Below the pieces are notes generated by a model. It was not told where the DNA came from, did not search any database, and saw only the letters and a program-made list of their open reading frames with translations. Positions 16,246 to 24,576 of a stretch of 64,000 nucleotides of DNA are shown in pieces. The stretch is from Actinoplanes subtropicus (lineage in GTDB: Bacteria > Actinomycetota > Actinomycetes > Mycobacteriales > Micromonosporaceae), in the NCBI RefSeq assembly GCF_000721705.1, contig NZ_JOJL01000024.1, forward strand, positions 1-64,000. The letters are read 5' to 3'. How positions within the stretch are numbered: the first letter of the stretch is position 1; each line of letters begins with the position of its first letter. The translations under genes and the position numbers were made by a program.

Positions 16246-18771
16246 ATGCAAACGGTCATCCCGACTACGGCCAGTTCAGTACGGTTGCCGCGCGTCTGGG
16301 GCGGAGTTCCGCCGAGGAACCCGAACTTCACGGGCCGTGATCTCATACTCGAGCGCTTGCACAAGGAACTGCTGGAAGCGCGGGAGACGGCGGTACTTCC
16401 GCAGGCCCTGCACGGCATGGGCGGCGTCGGCAAGTCCCAGGTCGCCATCGAGTACGTCCATCGCCACAGCAGCGACTACGACCTCGTCTGGTGGATACCC
16501 GCCGAGCAGGACAGTCAGGTGCTGGCTTCGCTGACGCGCCTCGCTCAGCGGCTCCATCTCGAGGTCAGCCCTGAGGCGGACAGCGCCGTGCCAGCCGTAC
16601 AGGATGCGCTGAACACGGGCGAGATCGAATACAAGCGGTGGCTGCTCGTCTTCGACAACGCGGAGTCCATGCAGGATGTCCGCCCCTACTTCCCGACCGG
16701 TGGGGCTGGAAAGATCCTGGTCACCTCGCGGAATCCGGAGTGGTCCGCCGTAGCGCGGTCACTGGAGGTAGATGTCTTCACCCGCGAGGAAAGCCGCAAG
16801 TTCCTCAGGAGCCGGACACCAGAGCTGTCCGACAAAGACGCCGGCCGGCTGGCTGAGGCGTTGGGTGACCTGCCGCTCGCCGTCGAGCAGGCCGCCGCCT
16901 GGCACACGACGACCGGGATGCCGGTCGGTGAGTATCTCGAGCTGCTCAGCGAGAAATCGCTTGAGCTGCTCAACGAGAACGCGCCGCCGGATTACCCCCG
17001 TTCGGTCGCCGCCGCGTGGAACGTTTCCCTCGACCGACTGGAGAAGACCGACAACGCCGCTCTCCAACTCCTGCAAGTGTGTTCGTTCTTCTCGCCGGAG
17101 CCGATCTCGCGCGAGCTCTTCGGCGAGGCGTTGCCTTCCGGGATCGTCGAACCCCTGGACGAGACGCTCAAGGATCCGATCAAGCTGGCCCGCGCCATCC
17201 GGGCTATTTCGCGATCCGCACTGGCCAAGTTCAACCACGAGAGCAACTCTCTTCAGATTCACCGTCTGATCCAGGCGGTCCTGGTCAGACGGATGGACGA
17301 GGATCAACGGGATCTGATGCGCTCGGGCGCGCAGGCGCTCCTCGCCGCCGCAAATCCGCACAGCCCGGGTCGTCGCAGCACGTGGGACAGGTACCAGGCG
17401 CTGCTGCCGCACGTTCGAATGTCCGACGCCATCGCATCCAACAACCCGAGTGTTCTTCGCCTGGTCCTGGAAATGGTGGAGTTCCTCTACCACTGGGGCG
17501 ACCACCGCGGCTGTCTCGAACTTGCCGAAGAAGCCCACCGAAACTGGCTCAGCAAGTTGGGCGAGGACGACCCGCACACCCTGCGTCTGGCGAAATTCCT
17601 CGGCTACATCAAGGCGTTGATGGGTCAGTACGCGCAAGCCGGCCAATTGTTCGAGCGAAGCCTCGAGCTCTACCGCGAGACGGTCGGCGATGACGACGAG
17701 GGCACCTTGGACGCCAAGCTTCTGGTGGCCTACTCGCTGCGCCTGCGAGGTGACTTCGCCGAGGCCAGAAAGCTGGATGAGGAGACGTTCCTGACCTGTC
17801 GCCGGATTTTCGGCGAGGACGACCCGGTCACTCTTCGCGCCGCCCACAACCTAGGGCTCAGCCTGCGACTGGTCGGCGAGTTCGGGCAGGCGGAAAGGCG
17901 GGACAGGGACACCTACGAACGTCGCCGGGCAATCCTCGGTGCCGACGATTCCGAGTCACTTCGCACGCTGCGCAACTGGCTGGTCGATCGTCGCGAGAGT
18001 GGGGACTTCGTCAATGCCGCACGGGAGCTGGAGGCGGCGCTCAAGCGGACGCTTGCGGCAACTGACCAGAGAAACCCGCAGGTCATGCAGGCCACTCGCG
18101 ATCTGGCGGTGGCGCGGCGGAAGGCCGGCGATCACCAGAGGGCACTCGAGTGCTCCGCTGATGCGCTGGAACGCTTCCGGCGCCGCTACGGGGACGATTT
18201 CCCGGACACCATGGCGGCGGCGCTCAGCCACGCCGTCGATCTCCGCCAGACCGGCAAGCTGGAAGACGCCCGTAGGCTAGGCGAACAAACGCTGCAGCGA
18301 TATCGGGCAAGCCTGGGCGAGCTTCATCCGCACACCCTCTCCGCCCAGGTCAACCTGGCAATCGTCGATCGTCGGCTCGGTTTCCCGCAAAAGGCGTACC
18401 GGGCCGACAAGGAGAGCCTGGAGAGCCTGACAGCCCGGCTGGGCAAGAACCATCCGACCTCGCTCGCGTGCGCCACCAACCTGGCGAGCGACCTGTTCGC
18501 GATGGGCGACGTCGACGCCGCCCACGAGCTGGACACGGACACGCTCGCCCGCTCGGAGAAGGTGCTCGGCGTGGAGCATCCGTCGACCCTGGCAATCGGT
18601 GTGAACCTGGCGCTGGATCTCCGGGCGCTGGGCCGGGAGCAGGAGGCGGACCTTCTGCACACCGACACCATGGCTCGCTTCCGGCGGTCCCTTGGGGATC
18701 AGCACCCAGCGACCTTGAACGCGCTGCGCAGCCTGCGGGCGGACTGCGATCTGGATCCGATGCCGCTCTGA
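16246..18771 (+). CDS. fxsT: FxSxx-COOH-system-type NB-ARC/TPR protein (FxsT-like)
   Basis: An 841-residue STAND-type protein. VWGGVPPRNPNFTGRD leads into an NB-ARC ATPase: Walker A GMGGVGKS (57-64), Walker B WLLVFDNAE (about 141-149), the RNBS-like ILVTSRNP, and the GxP motif GDLPLAVEQAAAW. From about residue 400 to the end there are about ten TPR repeats of the 42-residue type (e.g. HPHTLSAQVNLAIVDRRLGFPQKAYRAD). The family name comes from NB-ARC/TPR proteins that accompany radical-SAM FxSxx-COOH peptide loci. Here only this gene looks intact; its partners are broken or missing. ATG 16246 with GGAGA at 7 nt is preferred to TTG 16198. Function is probably signalling or peptide-related. Confidence 0.75.
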   Translation: MQTVIPTTASSVRLPRVWGGVPPRNPNFTGRDLILERLHKELLEARETAVLPQALHGMGGVGKSQVAIEYVHRHSSDYDLVWWIPAEQDSQVLASLTRLAQRLHLEVSPEADSAVPAVQDALNTGEIEYKRWLLVFDNAESMQDVRPYFPTGGAGKILVTSRNPEWSAVARSLEVDVFTREESRKFLRSRTPELSDKDAGRLAEALGDLPLAVEQAAAWHTTTGMPVGEYLELLSEKSLELLNENAPPDYPRSVAAAWNVSLDRLEKTDNAALQLLQVCSFFSPEPISRELFGEALPSGIVEPLDETLKDPIKLARAIRAISRSALAKFNHESNSLQIHRLIQAVLVRRMDEDQRDLMRSGAQALLAAANPHSPGRRSTWDRYQALLPHVRMSDAIASNNPSVLRLVLEMVEFLYHWGDHRGCLELAEEAHRNWLSKLGEDDPHTLRLAKFLGYIKALMGQYAQAGQLFERSLELYRETVGDDDEGTLDAKLLVAYSLRLRGDFAEARKLDEETFLTCRRIFGEDDPVTLRAAHNLGLSLRLVGEFGQAERRDRDTYERRRAILGADDSESLRTLRNWLVDRRESGDFVNAARELEAALKRTLAATDQRNPQVMQATRDLAVARRKAGDHQRALECSADALERFRRRYGDDFPDTMAAALSHAVDLRQTGKLEDARRLGEQTLQRYRASLGELHPHTLSAQVNLAIVDRRLGFPQKAYRADKESLESLTARLGKNHPTSLACATNLASDLFAMGDVDAAHELDTDTLARSEKVLGVEHPSTLAIGVNLALDLRALGREQEADLLHTDTMARFRRSLGDQHPATLNALRSLRADCDLDPMPL

Positions 18772-18880
18772 TCATCGCCGGGGCCGCGGCAGGCTCGGTT
18801 CCGACCGAAACTGATGTCCGCGGCCCCGGCCCACGTCCGGCCATGCGGCGCCGGCGAGCGGCCGTTCGGTCCGGACCGTC

Positions 18881-19030
18881 GCCGACGGCCACCGCCAGCC
18901 CCGCCCACGCAGCCGCCAAGGTCGCCCGATGTAGCAGGCGATCAAGCTTGATGTGCTGAAGTTCGTGGACCAGAGCGAGCGCCAAGGCAAGAGGATCGGA
19001 CAAGCTCGACACCAGAGCGGACCCGGGAGT
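18881..19030 (-). pseudogene. fragment of an HExxH-type peptide-modification protein
   Basis: In the minus frame the sequence reads GSALVSSLSDPLALALALVH followed by ELQHIKLDRLLHRATLAAAW, a close match in pattern to the HExxH putative peptide beta-hydroxylases found beside FxSxx-COOH genes (small residues, Asp-Pro-Leu, then HE-x-x-H-x-K-L). Both sides fall into Arg/Pro-rich non-coding-like sequence and no full-length frame exists. The rest of 18772-19126 shows nothing else. Together with the gene at 16246 it marks a decayed locus. Confidence 0.5.
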
Positions 19031-19126
19031 TCGGCATCGCCCCCGGCGAGGCCGCTAGTTGCGCCGCATCGAGCCTGAGCCGGCGGCGGCCGGTGCGTTG
19101 CGCGGCCGCCCGGACAGAACCCTCGG

Positions 19127-19210
19127 TGCGGAAGAGGGGACTCGAACCCCTACGTCCTCTCGGACACTGGGACCTAAACCCAGCGCGGCTGCCAATTACG
19201 CCACTCCCGC
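19127..19210 (-). tRNA. tRNA-Leu(UAG)
   Basis: An 84-nt gene that folds as a class II tRNA: acceptor GCGGGAG/CTTCCGC, anticodon stem CTGGG/CCCAG with loop TTTAGGT (anticodon TAG, reads CUA), a long variable arm (TGTCCGAGAGGACGT) and T-arm GGGGTTCGAGTCCCC. CCA is not encoded. CUA is a rare codon in such GC-rich genomes. Confidence 0.95.
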
Positions 19211-19425
19211 CCGAACAGCCTCCAGGGCTGCTCGTGAGCAGAGTGTAAACCGTCCCAGGTCAATCCACGGTCACCGCCGGTGCGGGTGCCGGGGATCGCC
19301 CGGCACGGCGGCCGCCTTGCGGGTTGGTGCCGCATGACGGCCGCCGTGGGACGGGGGACCGGAACCTGTCGGTCGAAGTGACTTGTCGTAATGATCGGCA
19401 GGGTGGGGGCGGATCTGCGGGAAAA

Positions 19426-19902
19426 TCAGTCGATTCCCAGGTCGCGGCGCAGCTTGGCGACGTGGCCGGTGGCCTTCACGTTGTAGAGGGCGCGCTCGAT
19501 CTTGCCGTCCTCGTCGATCACGAAGGTGGAGCGGATCACGCCCATGACCGTCTTGCCGTAGTTCTTCTTCTCGCCGAACGCTCCGTACGCCGTCAGGACG
19601 CTCTTGTCCTCGTCGCTGACCAGGGGGAACGTGATGGCGTCGCGCTCGCGGAACTTGGCCAGCTTGGCCGGCTTGTCGGGCGAGATGCCGACCACCTCGT
19701 AGCCCGCGGCCTGCAGCGACGCCAGCGAGTCGCGGAAGTCGCAGGCCTGGGTGGTGCAGCCGGGGGTCATCGCGGCGGGATACGCATACAGCACGACCTT
19801 GCGGCCGCGCAGGTCCTTCAGGGTCAGCCGGTCGCCGTTGTCGGTGGGCAGCGAGAACTCGGGCGCGTCGTCGCCGGCGGAGAGTCGGGCGGTCTCAGTC
19901 AT
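19426..19902 (-). CDS. bcp: thioredoxin-dependent peroxiredoxin, Bcp/PrxQ type
   Basis: A 158-residue cytosolic peroxidase that reduces hydroperoxides using thioredoxin. The motif TPGCTTQACDFRD carries the peroxidatic Cys49 and a resolving Cys54 five residues on, the Bcp/PrxQ pattern. The usual strand VVGISPDKPAKLAKFRE and the C-terminal VKATGHVAKL are present. Start ATG 19902 overlaps the stop of the upstream membrane protein gene (ATGA), making it the last gene of a redox-related operon with DsbA-like and MauE-like proteins. Confidence 0.92.
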   Translation of the reverse strand: MTETARLSAGDDAPEFSLPTDNGDRLTLKDLRGRKVVLYAYPAAMTPGCTTQACDFRDSLASLQAAGYEVVGISPDKPAKLAKFRERDAITFPLVSDEDKSVLTAYGAFGEKKNYGKTVMGVIRSTFVIDEDGKIERALYNVKATGHVAKLRRDLGID

Positions 19903-20819
19903 GCGACGACCATAGTCCGGTCCTCCGACACTTCCGGGCGTGCCGGGGGAAGGGCCGCACGCAGGCGCATCACCCCGGTGACGGCCATCGCGACGCCGAC
20001 GCCGAGGGCCATCGCCACGAAGGCGCGGGACAGCTCGGGCGGCCCGGCCGTGGGCAGCACCGCGGCGCCGAAAGCGGCGGTTTGGGTGATCCCGGCGAAG
20101 AGCGCCAGGCAGGTGCCGGAGAGGGCCAGGTAGAACGGCGGGTGGCGGACGACGGCGGCCAGCGGGAGCAGGCCCGCCACCACGAGCACGGGCGAGGGGG
20201 TGCCGCCGTCGAGGGTGGTGCTCACGGCGTACGCAAGCGGGGAAAGACCACCGATGAGCGCAACCGGCCGCAGCCCCCTCGGCCACCGTCTGAGCAGGGC
20301 GAATGCGGTTATGGCGCAGAGCGCCGCGAAGGTCCACCAGAGGCCGGCGCGGGGCGGCGCTTCCCAGGCGACCGTGCCGGTCAGGGGGAAGACGCGAGTC
20401 TGCTCGCGCAGCGGGACGGTCCAATTCTGGGGGCGATGCAGCAGACCCGGGCCGAGCCAGCGGACGCGGTCGTCATGCCAGCGCACGGTCGTCGCGGAGG
20501 AGACCTTTCGCCAGCTGGGTGGGGCGGTGGGATCGGCGGGGGAATTGATGTTCTGCCAGGTGCCGTCCGGCCGGACGTCGAGGTAGGGCTCGCCGGAGTA
20601 GCCGAGCACCTCGACCGAGTGCCCCGTCTCGTTCTCGAGCTCGAGCCGCGCGCCGGCCTCGACCGTGCGGATCGTCAGGCCCGGCTCGGGTGGGCTGATG
20701 CCGGTGATCCGGATGCGATAGGCGGTCGGGTCGGGGACGTCGCCGCCGTGCGCGAACGCGGGCGTGGCCGGCGCGAGGAGCGCGCCGGCCACGATCACCA
20801 GAAGGGCGAGGCGGTTCAC
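19899..20819 (-). CDS. exported/membrane protein of unknown function
   Basis: A 306-residue protein with a signal peptide (LALLVIVAGALLAPATPAFA), an extracytoplasmic beta domain (about 25-160, with LTIRTVEAGARLELENETGHSVEVLGYSGEPYLDVRPDG cut by the usual Tyr-Gly turn), then about five hydrophobic helices (WWTFAALCAITAFALLRRW onward). The outside domain resembles those of copper or heme-handling accessory proteins but I do not recognise a named family. GTG 20819 overlaps the DsbA-like stop (GTGA) and its own stop overlaps the bcp start, so it belongs to the thiol-redox operon and may act in the same extracytoplasmic pathway. Confidence 0.7.
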   Translation of the reverse strand: MNRLALLVIVAGALLAPATPAFAHGGDVPDPTAYRIRITGISPPEPGLTIRTVEAGARLELENETGHSVEVLGYSGEPYLDVRPDGTWQNINSPADPTAPPSWRKVSSATTVRWHDDRVRWLGPGLLHRPQNWTVPLREQTRVFPLTGTVAWEAPPRAGLWWTFAALCAITAFALLRRWPRGLRPVALIGGLSPLAYAVSTTLDGGTPSPVLVVAGLLPLAAVVRHPPFYLALSGTCLALFAGITQTAAFGAAVLPTAGPPELSRAFVAMALGVGVAMAVTGVMRLRAALPPARPEVSEDRTMVVA

Positions 20820-21559
20820 CCCGCGGCCGCCGCCACGGTCTTCGCCAGCAGGTCGTGGGTGGGCGGGTTGCCGTTCGCGTCGGTCAGCTGCTTGCCGTTG
20901 ACGACGACCGTCGGCGTGCCGTTGAAGCCGCGGGCCGAGAAGGTGTCGGTGACCGTGGCGACCCACGCGTCATAGGTCTTGTTGTTGACCGCGTTGGCGA
21001 ACGTGTCGCCGAGCCCGACCGACTTGCCCAGCTCGATCAGCTTGGCGTCGCTGAGGCCGGTGCTGTTCTCCTCCGGCTGGTTCGCGTAGAGGACGTCGAA
21101 GTACTCCTGGAACTTGCCCTCCTGGGCCGCCTCGGCCGCCGCGCCGGCCGCCCGGGTCGAGTACTTCGTGCCCTGCGACCGGTCGTCGAGGATCGCGACC
21201 ATGTGGTACCGCACGGTCACCTTCTTGTCCGCGACCAGCTGTTTGATCGTCGCGGCCGAGTCGGTCTCGAACTCGTGGCAGATCGGGCACATGAAGTCCT
21301 CGTAGAGGTCGAGCGTGACCGGGCCGGTGCCGACGGCGAACGCGGTGCCGCTGTCGACCGCGACGCTCGGCGTGACGACCTTGCTGCTGGTCGTCTTGGT
21401 CTGGTTGCTGTACACCACGAACCCGATCAGGCCGGCGATCACCAGCACGGCCACCACGGCCACCGACGTCCAGATGGTCACCTGGCGGCGCTTGGCGGCC
21501 GCCTTCTGCTGCTCGACGATCCGGCGGGCCGCGGCGCGGTCCCGTTGCGACTTGCTCAT
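20816..21559 (-). CDS. membrane-anchored DsbA-like thiol oxidoreductase
   Basis: A 247-residue protein with a basic N-terminus, one transmembrane helix (VTIWTSVAVVAVLVIAGLIGFVV, about 27-49) and an extracytoplasmic thioredoxin-fold domain with the active site FMCPICHEF (CPIC) and the cis-Pro loop GTPTVVVNG. This is the DsbA/DsbG-like group (thioredoxin_4 type) that makes or isomerises disulfides outside actinobacterial cells. ATG 21559 overlaps the MauE-like stop (ATGA) with GGGGGAA upstream. Electrons probably pass to the adjacent MauE/DoxX-like membrane protein. Confidence 0.88.
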   Translation of the reverse strand: MSKSQRDRAAARRIVEQQKAAAKRRQVTIWTSVAVVAVLVIAGLIGFVVYSNQTKTTSSKVVTPSVAVDSGTAFAVGTGPVTLDLYEDFMCPICHEFETDSAATIKQLVADKKVTVRYHMVAILDDRSQGTKYSTRAAGAAAEAAQEGKFQEYFDVLYANQPEENSTGLSDAKLIELGKSVGLGDTFANAVNNKTYDAWVATVTDTFSARGFNGTPTVVVNGKQLTDANGNPPTHDLLAKTVAAAAG

Positions 21560-22056
21560 CGTTCCCCCATCAAAAGACCGTCCAGCGAGAACCGGGTGCG
21601 CGGCTTCACCAGCAGGATCCCGGCGAGGATCAGGAATCCGACGTCGCGCAGGACCTCCCGGCCGTACTCCGCGCTGCGCCCGGCGGCCAGGTCGCCGCCC
21701 TTGCTGAAGCAGCCGCAGTCGATCTGCAGCCCGCGGGCCCACGCCGACACGATCCCGGCGATGAAGATCACCAGCAGCAGGGCCGCGATCGCCGCGCTGA
21801 GGCGGACCGCCAGGCCGATCAGCAGCAGCAGGCCGAGCGCGATCTCCAGGAATGGCTGGACCGCGCCGATCACCTTGGCCGTGTCGTAGGAGAACAGCCG
21901 GTACGCGTTCACCGCGCGCCCGGACGCGGCCAGGTCATCCACCTTGAGCAGGCCGGCGGTCAGGAACACGGCGGCCAGGCCGAGCCGGGCGAGCGTGGAG
22001 ACCCACGGCCAGGCAGCCGTCATCCGGGCAGACAACTGCCTCGTTTCCATCGTCAC
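21556..22056 (-). CDS. MauE/DoxX-family membrane protein
   Basis: A 166-residue protein with four transmembrane helices: LARLGLAAVFLTAGLLKV, AVQPFLEIALGLLLLIGLAV, LSAAIAALLLVIFIAGIVSAWA and VGFLILAGILLV. The motif QIDCGCFSKGGDL after helix three is the MauE signature with a CxC pair. MauE-like proteins act with DsbA-like partners in thiol oxidation. First gene of the four-gene operon down to bcp. The start may be GTG 22056 or ATG 22050. The 76-bp gap to the sigma factor stop holds a possible promoter but no distinct operator. Confidence 0.85.
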   Translation of the reverse strand: MTMETRQLSARMTAAWPWVSTLARLGLAAVFLTAGLLKVDDLAASGRAVNAYRLFSYDTAKVIGAVQPFLEIALGLLLLIGLAVRLSAAIAALLLVIFIAGIVSAWARGLQIDCGCFSKGGDLAAGRSAEYGREVLRDVGFLILAGILLVKPRTRFSLDGLLMGER

Positions 22057-22132
22057 GCCCTATTGGTCGAAGTTCTCGGCCCCTAGGTTCCCTCGCTGGG
22101 CTGTGCTTTGTCTGAAGAAACCCTGAGGGTTG

Positions 22133-22669
22133 TCAGACGGCGCGCGCCCGGGCGACGGCGGTGACGAGCTCGTCGCGGGCCCGGGCCACCCGGGAGCGGA
22201 TGGTGCCGACCGGCACCTCCTCGACCGCGGCCGCCTCGGCGTAGGAGAGGCCGAGCACCTGGGTGAGCACGAACGCGGTGCGCCGCTCCTCGCTGAGCCG
22301 GCCGAGCAGGTCGGCGGTGCCCAGGCGGTGGGCCGGGTCGGGGACCGGCAGCTCGGTGGCGGCCTGGGCGGCGAGCCGCGCGTCGAGCCGCCGGCGGCGG
22401 ACGACGGAGCGGAGGTGGTCGGCGCAGGTGCGGCGGGCGATTCCCAGCAGCCACGTACGCGCGGAGGAGCGCCCCTCGAACCCGGGCAGGGACTTGAACG
22501 CCCGCAGGTATGTCTCCTGGGTGAGGTCGTCGGCGGCGCCCGGGTCGACCAGGGCGGCGGTGAAGCGCCACACCTCGGCCTGGGTGGCCCGGACGAACTC
22601 GGCCAGCGCGTCGCCGTCGCCGGCCCCGGCGGCCAGCGCGAGCTCCGTGGTGCCCTCACCCTCCATCAT
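22133..22669 (-). CDS. ECF RNA polymerase sigma factor
   Basis: A 178-residue ECF sigma factor: region 2 FTAALVDPGAADDLTQETYLRAFKSLPGFEGRSSARTWL with the helix that recognises the -10, and region 4 LSEERRTAFVLTQVLGLSYAEAAAVEEVPVGTIRSRVARARDEL. No C-terminal extension or in-operon anti-sigma gene is seen. Placement between a CopC-CopD gene and an extracytoplasmic thiol operon resembles SigC-like loci of actinobacteria linked to copper, which is an inference. A TACCAT box 8 nt before ATG 22669 suggests a leaderless mRNA. Confidence 0.88.
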   Translation of the reverse strand: MMEGEGTTELALAAGAGDGDALAEFVRATQAEVWRFTAALVDPGAADDLTQETYLRAFKSLPGFEGRSSARTWLLGIARRTCADHLRSVVRRRRLDARLAAQAATELPVPDPAHRLGTADLLGRLSEERRTAFVLTQVLGLSYAEAAAVEEVPVGTIRSRVARARDELVTAVARARAV

Positions 22670-22774
22670 GCCGGGCAATGGTACGGGAAGCGGAATTGTC
22701 GGTGGCCTCTGGAACCATGTGGGGCGCACCGGCGACTACCCCGCCGGTGGGCAGTTCTGACCGGATCGAGGAAC

Positions 22775-24433
22775 ATGGCGCGCATGACCTTTGATCGTCG
22801 CCGGGCCCTGGCGGGGGCGGCCGGCCTGTTGCTCGGGCTCTTCGGGGTGCTGCTCGCGGCCGCGCCGGCCAGCGCGCACGCCGCTCTGGTGGCCACCGAC
22901 CCGGGCAACGGCACGATCGTGCCCGACGCCCCGAACAAGGTGACCCTGACGTTCAGCGAGTCGGTGCAGCTGATCAGCGGCAAGATCCAGGTGCTCGGGC
23001 CGGACAACTCGCGCGCCGACCAGGGCGAGCCGACGGTGAACGGCGGCACCGTGACGATCCCGCTGCGCTCGGGTGGCGGCCGGGGGACGTACCTGGTCAG
23101 CTATCGGGTGATCTCGGCGGACAGTCACCCGGTCGGCGGCAGCATCACCTATTCGGTGGGCGCCGCGTCGACGCCACCGTCCGCGGCGGTCAACGACACC
23201 AAGGTCGATCCGGTGGTCCGCGGGCTCATCCCCGTGGGCAAGTACCTGGGGTATGCCGGGCTCGTGCTCCTGGTCGGGCCGGCGCTGGTGCTGGCCCTGC
23301 TCTGGCCGCACCGGCTGAGTCGCCGCGGGCCGGCCCGGCTGATCTGGACCGGCATGGGGCTGGTGACGGTCAGCACCCTGACGGCGATCTGGCTGCAGGT
23401 GCCCTACACCCTCGGGACCAAGCTTTTCGACGTACGCATCGGGGATCTGCGCGACGTGCTCGGCAGTACGTTCGGCGCGGTGATGCTGGTCCGCCTGGGT
23501 GTGCTGTGTGCGGCCGCCTTCCTGCTCCGGCCCTTGCTACGGGGCTCGGGCTCGGAGTCGAAGACGGATCTCGCCCTGCTCGGCGTCCTCGGCGTGGCCG
23601 CGCTGGCCACCTGGCCGCTCACCGGGCACCCGACCGCGTCCCCGGTGGCCGGCGTCTCGGTGGTGATCGACGCGATCCACCTGGCCGCCATGTCGGTGTG
23701 GCTGGGCGGCCTGGTCATGCTGGTGGGCTTCCTGCTGCGCCAGGCGAACGAACGGGAGCTCGCGGCGATCCTGCCGATCTGGTCGCGCTGGGCGGCGACA
23801 GCGGTGAGCGCGCTGATCCTGGCCGGCGTGGTGCAGGCGCTGATCGAGGTGTCCTCGATCAGCGGGCTGGTCGACAGCACGTACGGGCGGCTGATCCTGG
23901 TCAAGGTCGCGCTCGCGGCCGGCGTGCTGGTGGTGGCCTGGTTCTCCCGGCGGATCGTGCGGTCGCGCACGGCCGAGAAGAAACCGCGCGGCCTGCGCCG
24001 GCTGGTCGGGGTCGAGCTGGCGATCACGGCGGTGGTGCTGGGCGTGACCGCGGCGCTGGTGCAGATCGCGCCGCCGCGCACCGCCGAGGCGGCCGGCACC
24101 GGCTCCACCACCTCGACCGTGAGCCAGACGCTGACCAGCAGCACGATGGCCATGCAGGTGGACATCTTCCCGGCGACGGTCGGGAACAATTCCCTTCACC
24201 TGTACGCGTACACGCCGGACAACAAGCCGCTCACGGTCGTGGAATGGACCGGGACGGCGGCTCTGCCGGCCAAGGGGATCGAGCCCATCCCGATCCCGTT
24301 GCTGCGGATCACCGACTTCCATGCGGTCGGCGACATAGCGCTGCCGCAGGCGGGCCAGTGGACGTTCAAGTTCACCGCGCGAACGAGCGACGTCGATGAG
24401 CAGACGCTCACGATGACCGCCAACATCTCCTGA
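22775..24433 (+). CDS. CopC-CopD fusion, copper import/resistance protein (YcnJ-like)
   Basis: A 552-residue protein. The signal peptide is cut at ASA before His35, giving the mature N-terminal HAALVATDPGNG; with the DSHP motif (about 113) this rebuilds the CopC type-II Cu(II) site. The CopC beta-barrel (35-130) is followed by eight CopD-like transmembrane helices (about 165-445) and a C-terminal extracytoplasmic beta domain (about 460-552) with DIFPATVGNNSLHLYAYTPDN. Such fusions bind copper outside and move it across the membrane. Start ATG 22775 (GAGG upstream) or ATG 22784. Divergent from the sigma factor; a strong terminator follows. Confidence 0.88.
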   Translation: MARMTFDRRRALAGAAGLLLGLFGVLLAAAPASAHAALVATDPGNGTIVPDAPNKVTLTFSESVQLISGKIQVLGPDNSRADQGEPTVNGGTVTIPLRSGGGRGTYLVSYRVISADSHPVGGSITYSVGAASTPPSAAVNDTKVDPVVRGLIPVGKYLGYAGLVLLVGPALVLALLWPHRLSRRGPARLIWTGMGLVTVSTLTAIWLQVPYTLGTKLFDVRIGDLRDVLGSTFGAVMLVRLGVLCAAAFLLRPLLRGSGSESKTDLALLGVLGVAALATWPLTGHPTASPVAGVSVVIDAIHLAAMSVWLGGLVMLVGFLLRQANERELAAILPIWSRWAATAVSALILAGVVQALIEVSSISGLVDSTYGRLILVKVALAAGVLVVAWFSRRIVRSRTAEKKPRGLRRLVGVELAITAVVLGVTAALVQIAPPRTAEAAGTGSTTSTVSQTLTSSTMAMQVDIFPATVGNNSLHLYAYTPDNKPLTVVEWTGTAALPAKGIEPIPIPLLRITDFHAVGDIALPQAGQWTFKFTARTSDVDEQTLTMTANIS

Positions 24434-24446
24434 TTTCCGGCACGGT

Positions 24447-24478
24447 ACGGCCCGGTCCTCGCACGAGGTCCGGGCCGT
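24447..24478 (+). terminator. hairpin terminator after the CopC-CopD gene
   Basis: A 15-bp stem (ACGGCCCGG then CCTCG against CGAGG then CCGGGCCGT) with one T:T mismatch and a 2-nt loop, starting 13 bp after the stop codon and followed by TTCTC. Confidence 0.8.
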
Positions 24479-24576
24479 TCTCACATCTATCAGCGATTTA
24501 GCGGCTATTTGACCACTTTGGGGTTATTTGGATCTGTATGGTCGGCGCAGTACGGCCTGAGAAGGGGGAGAAGCTG

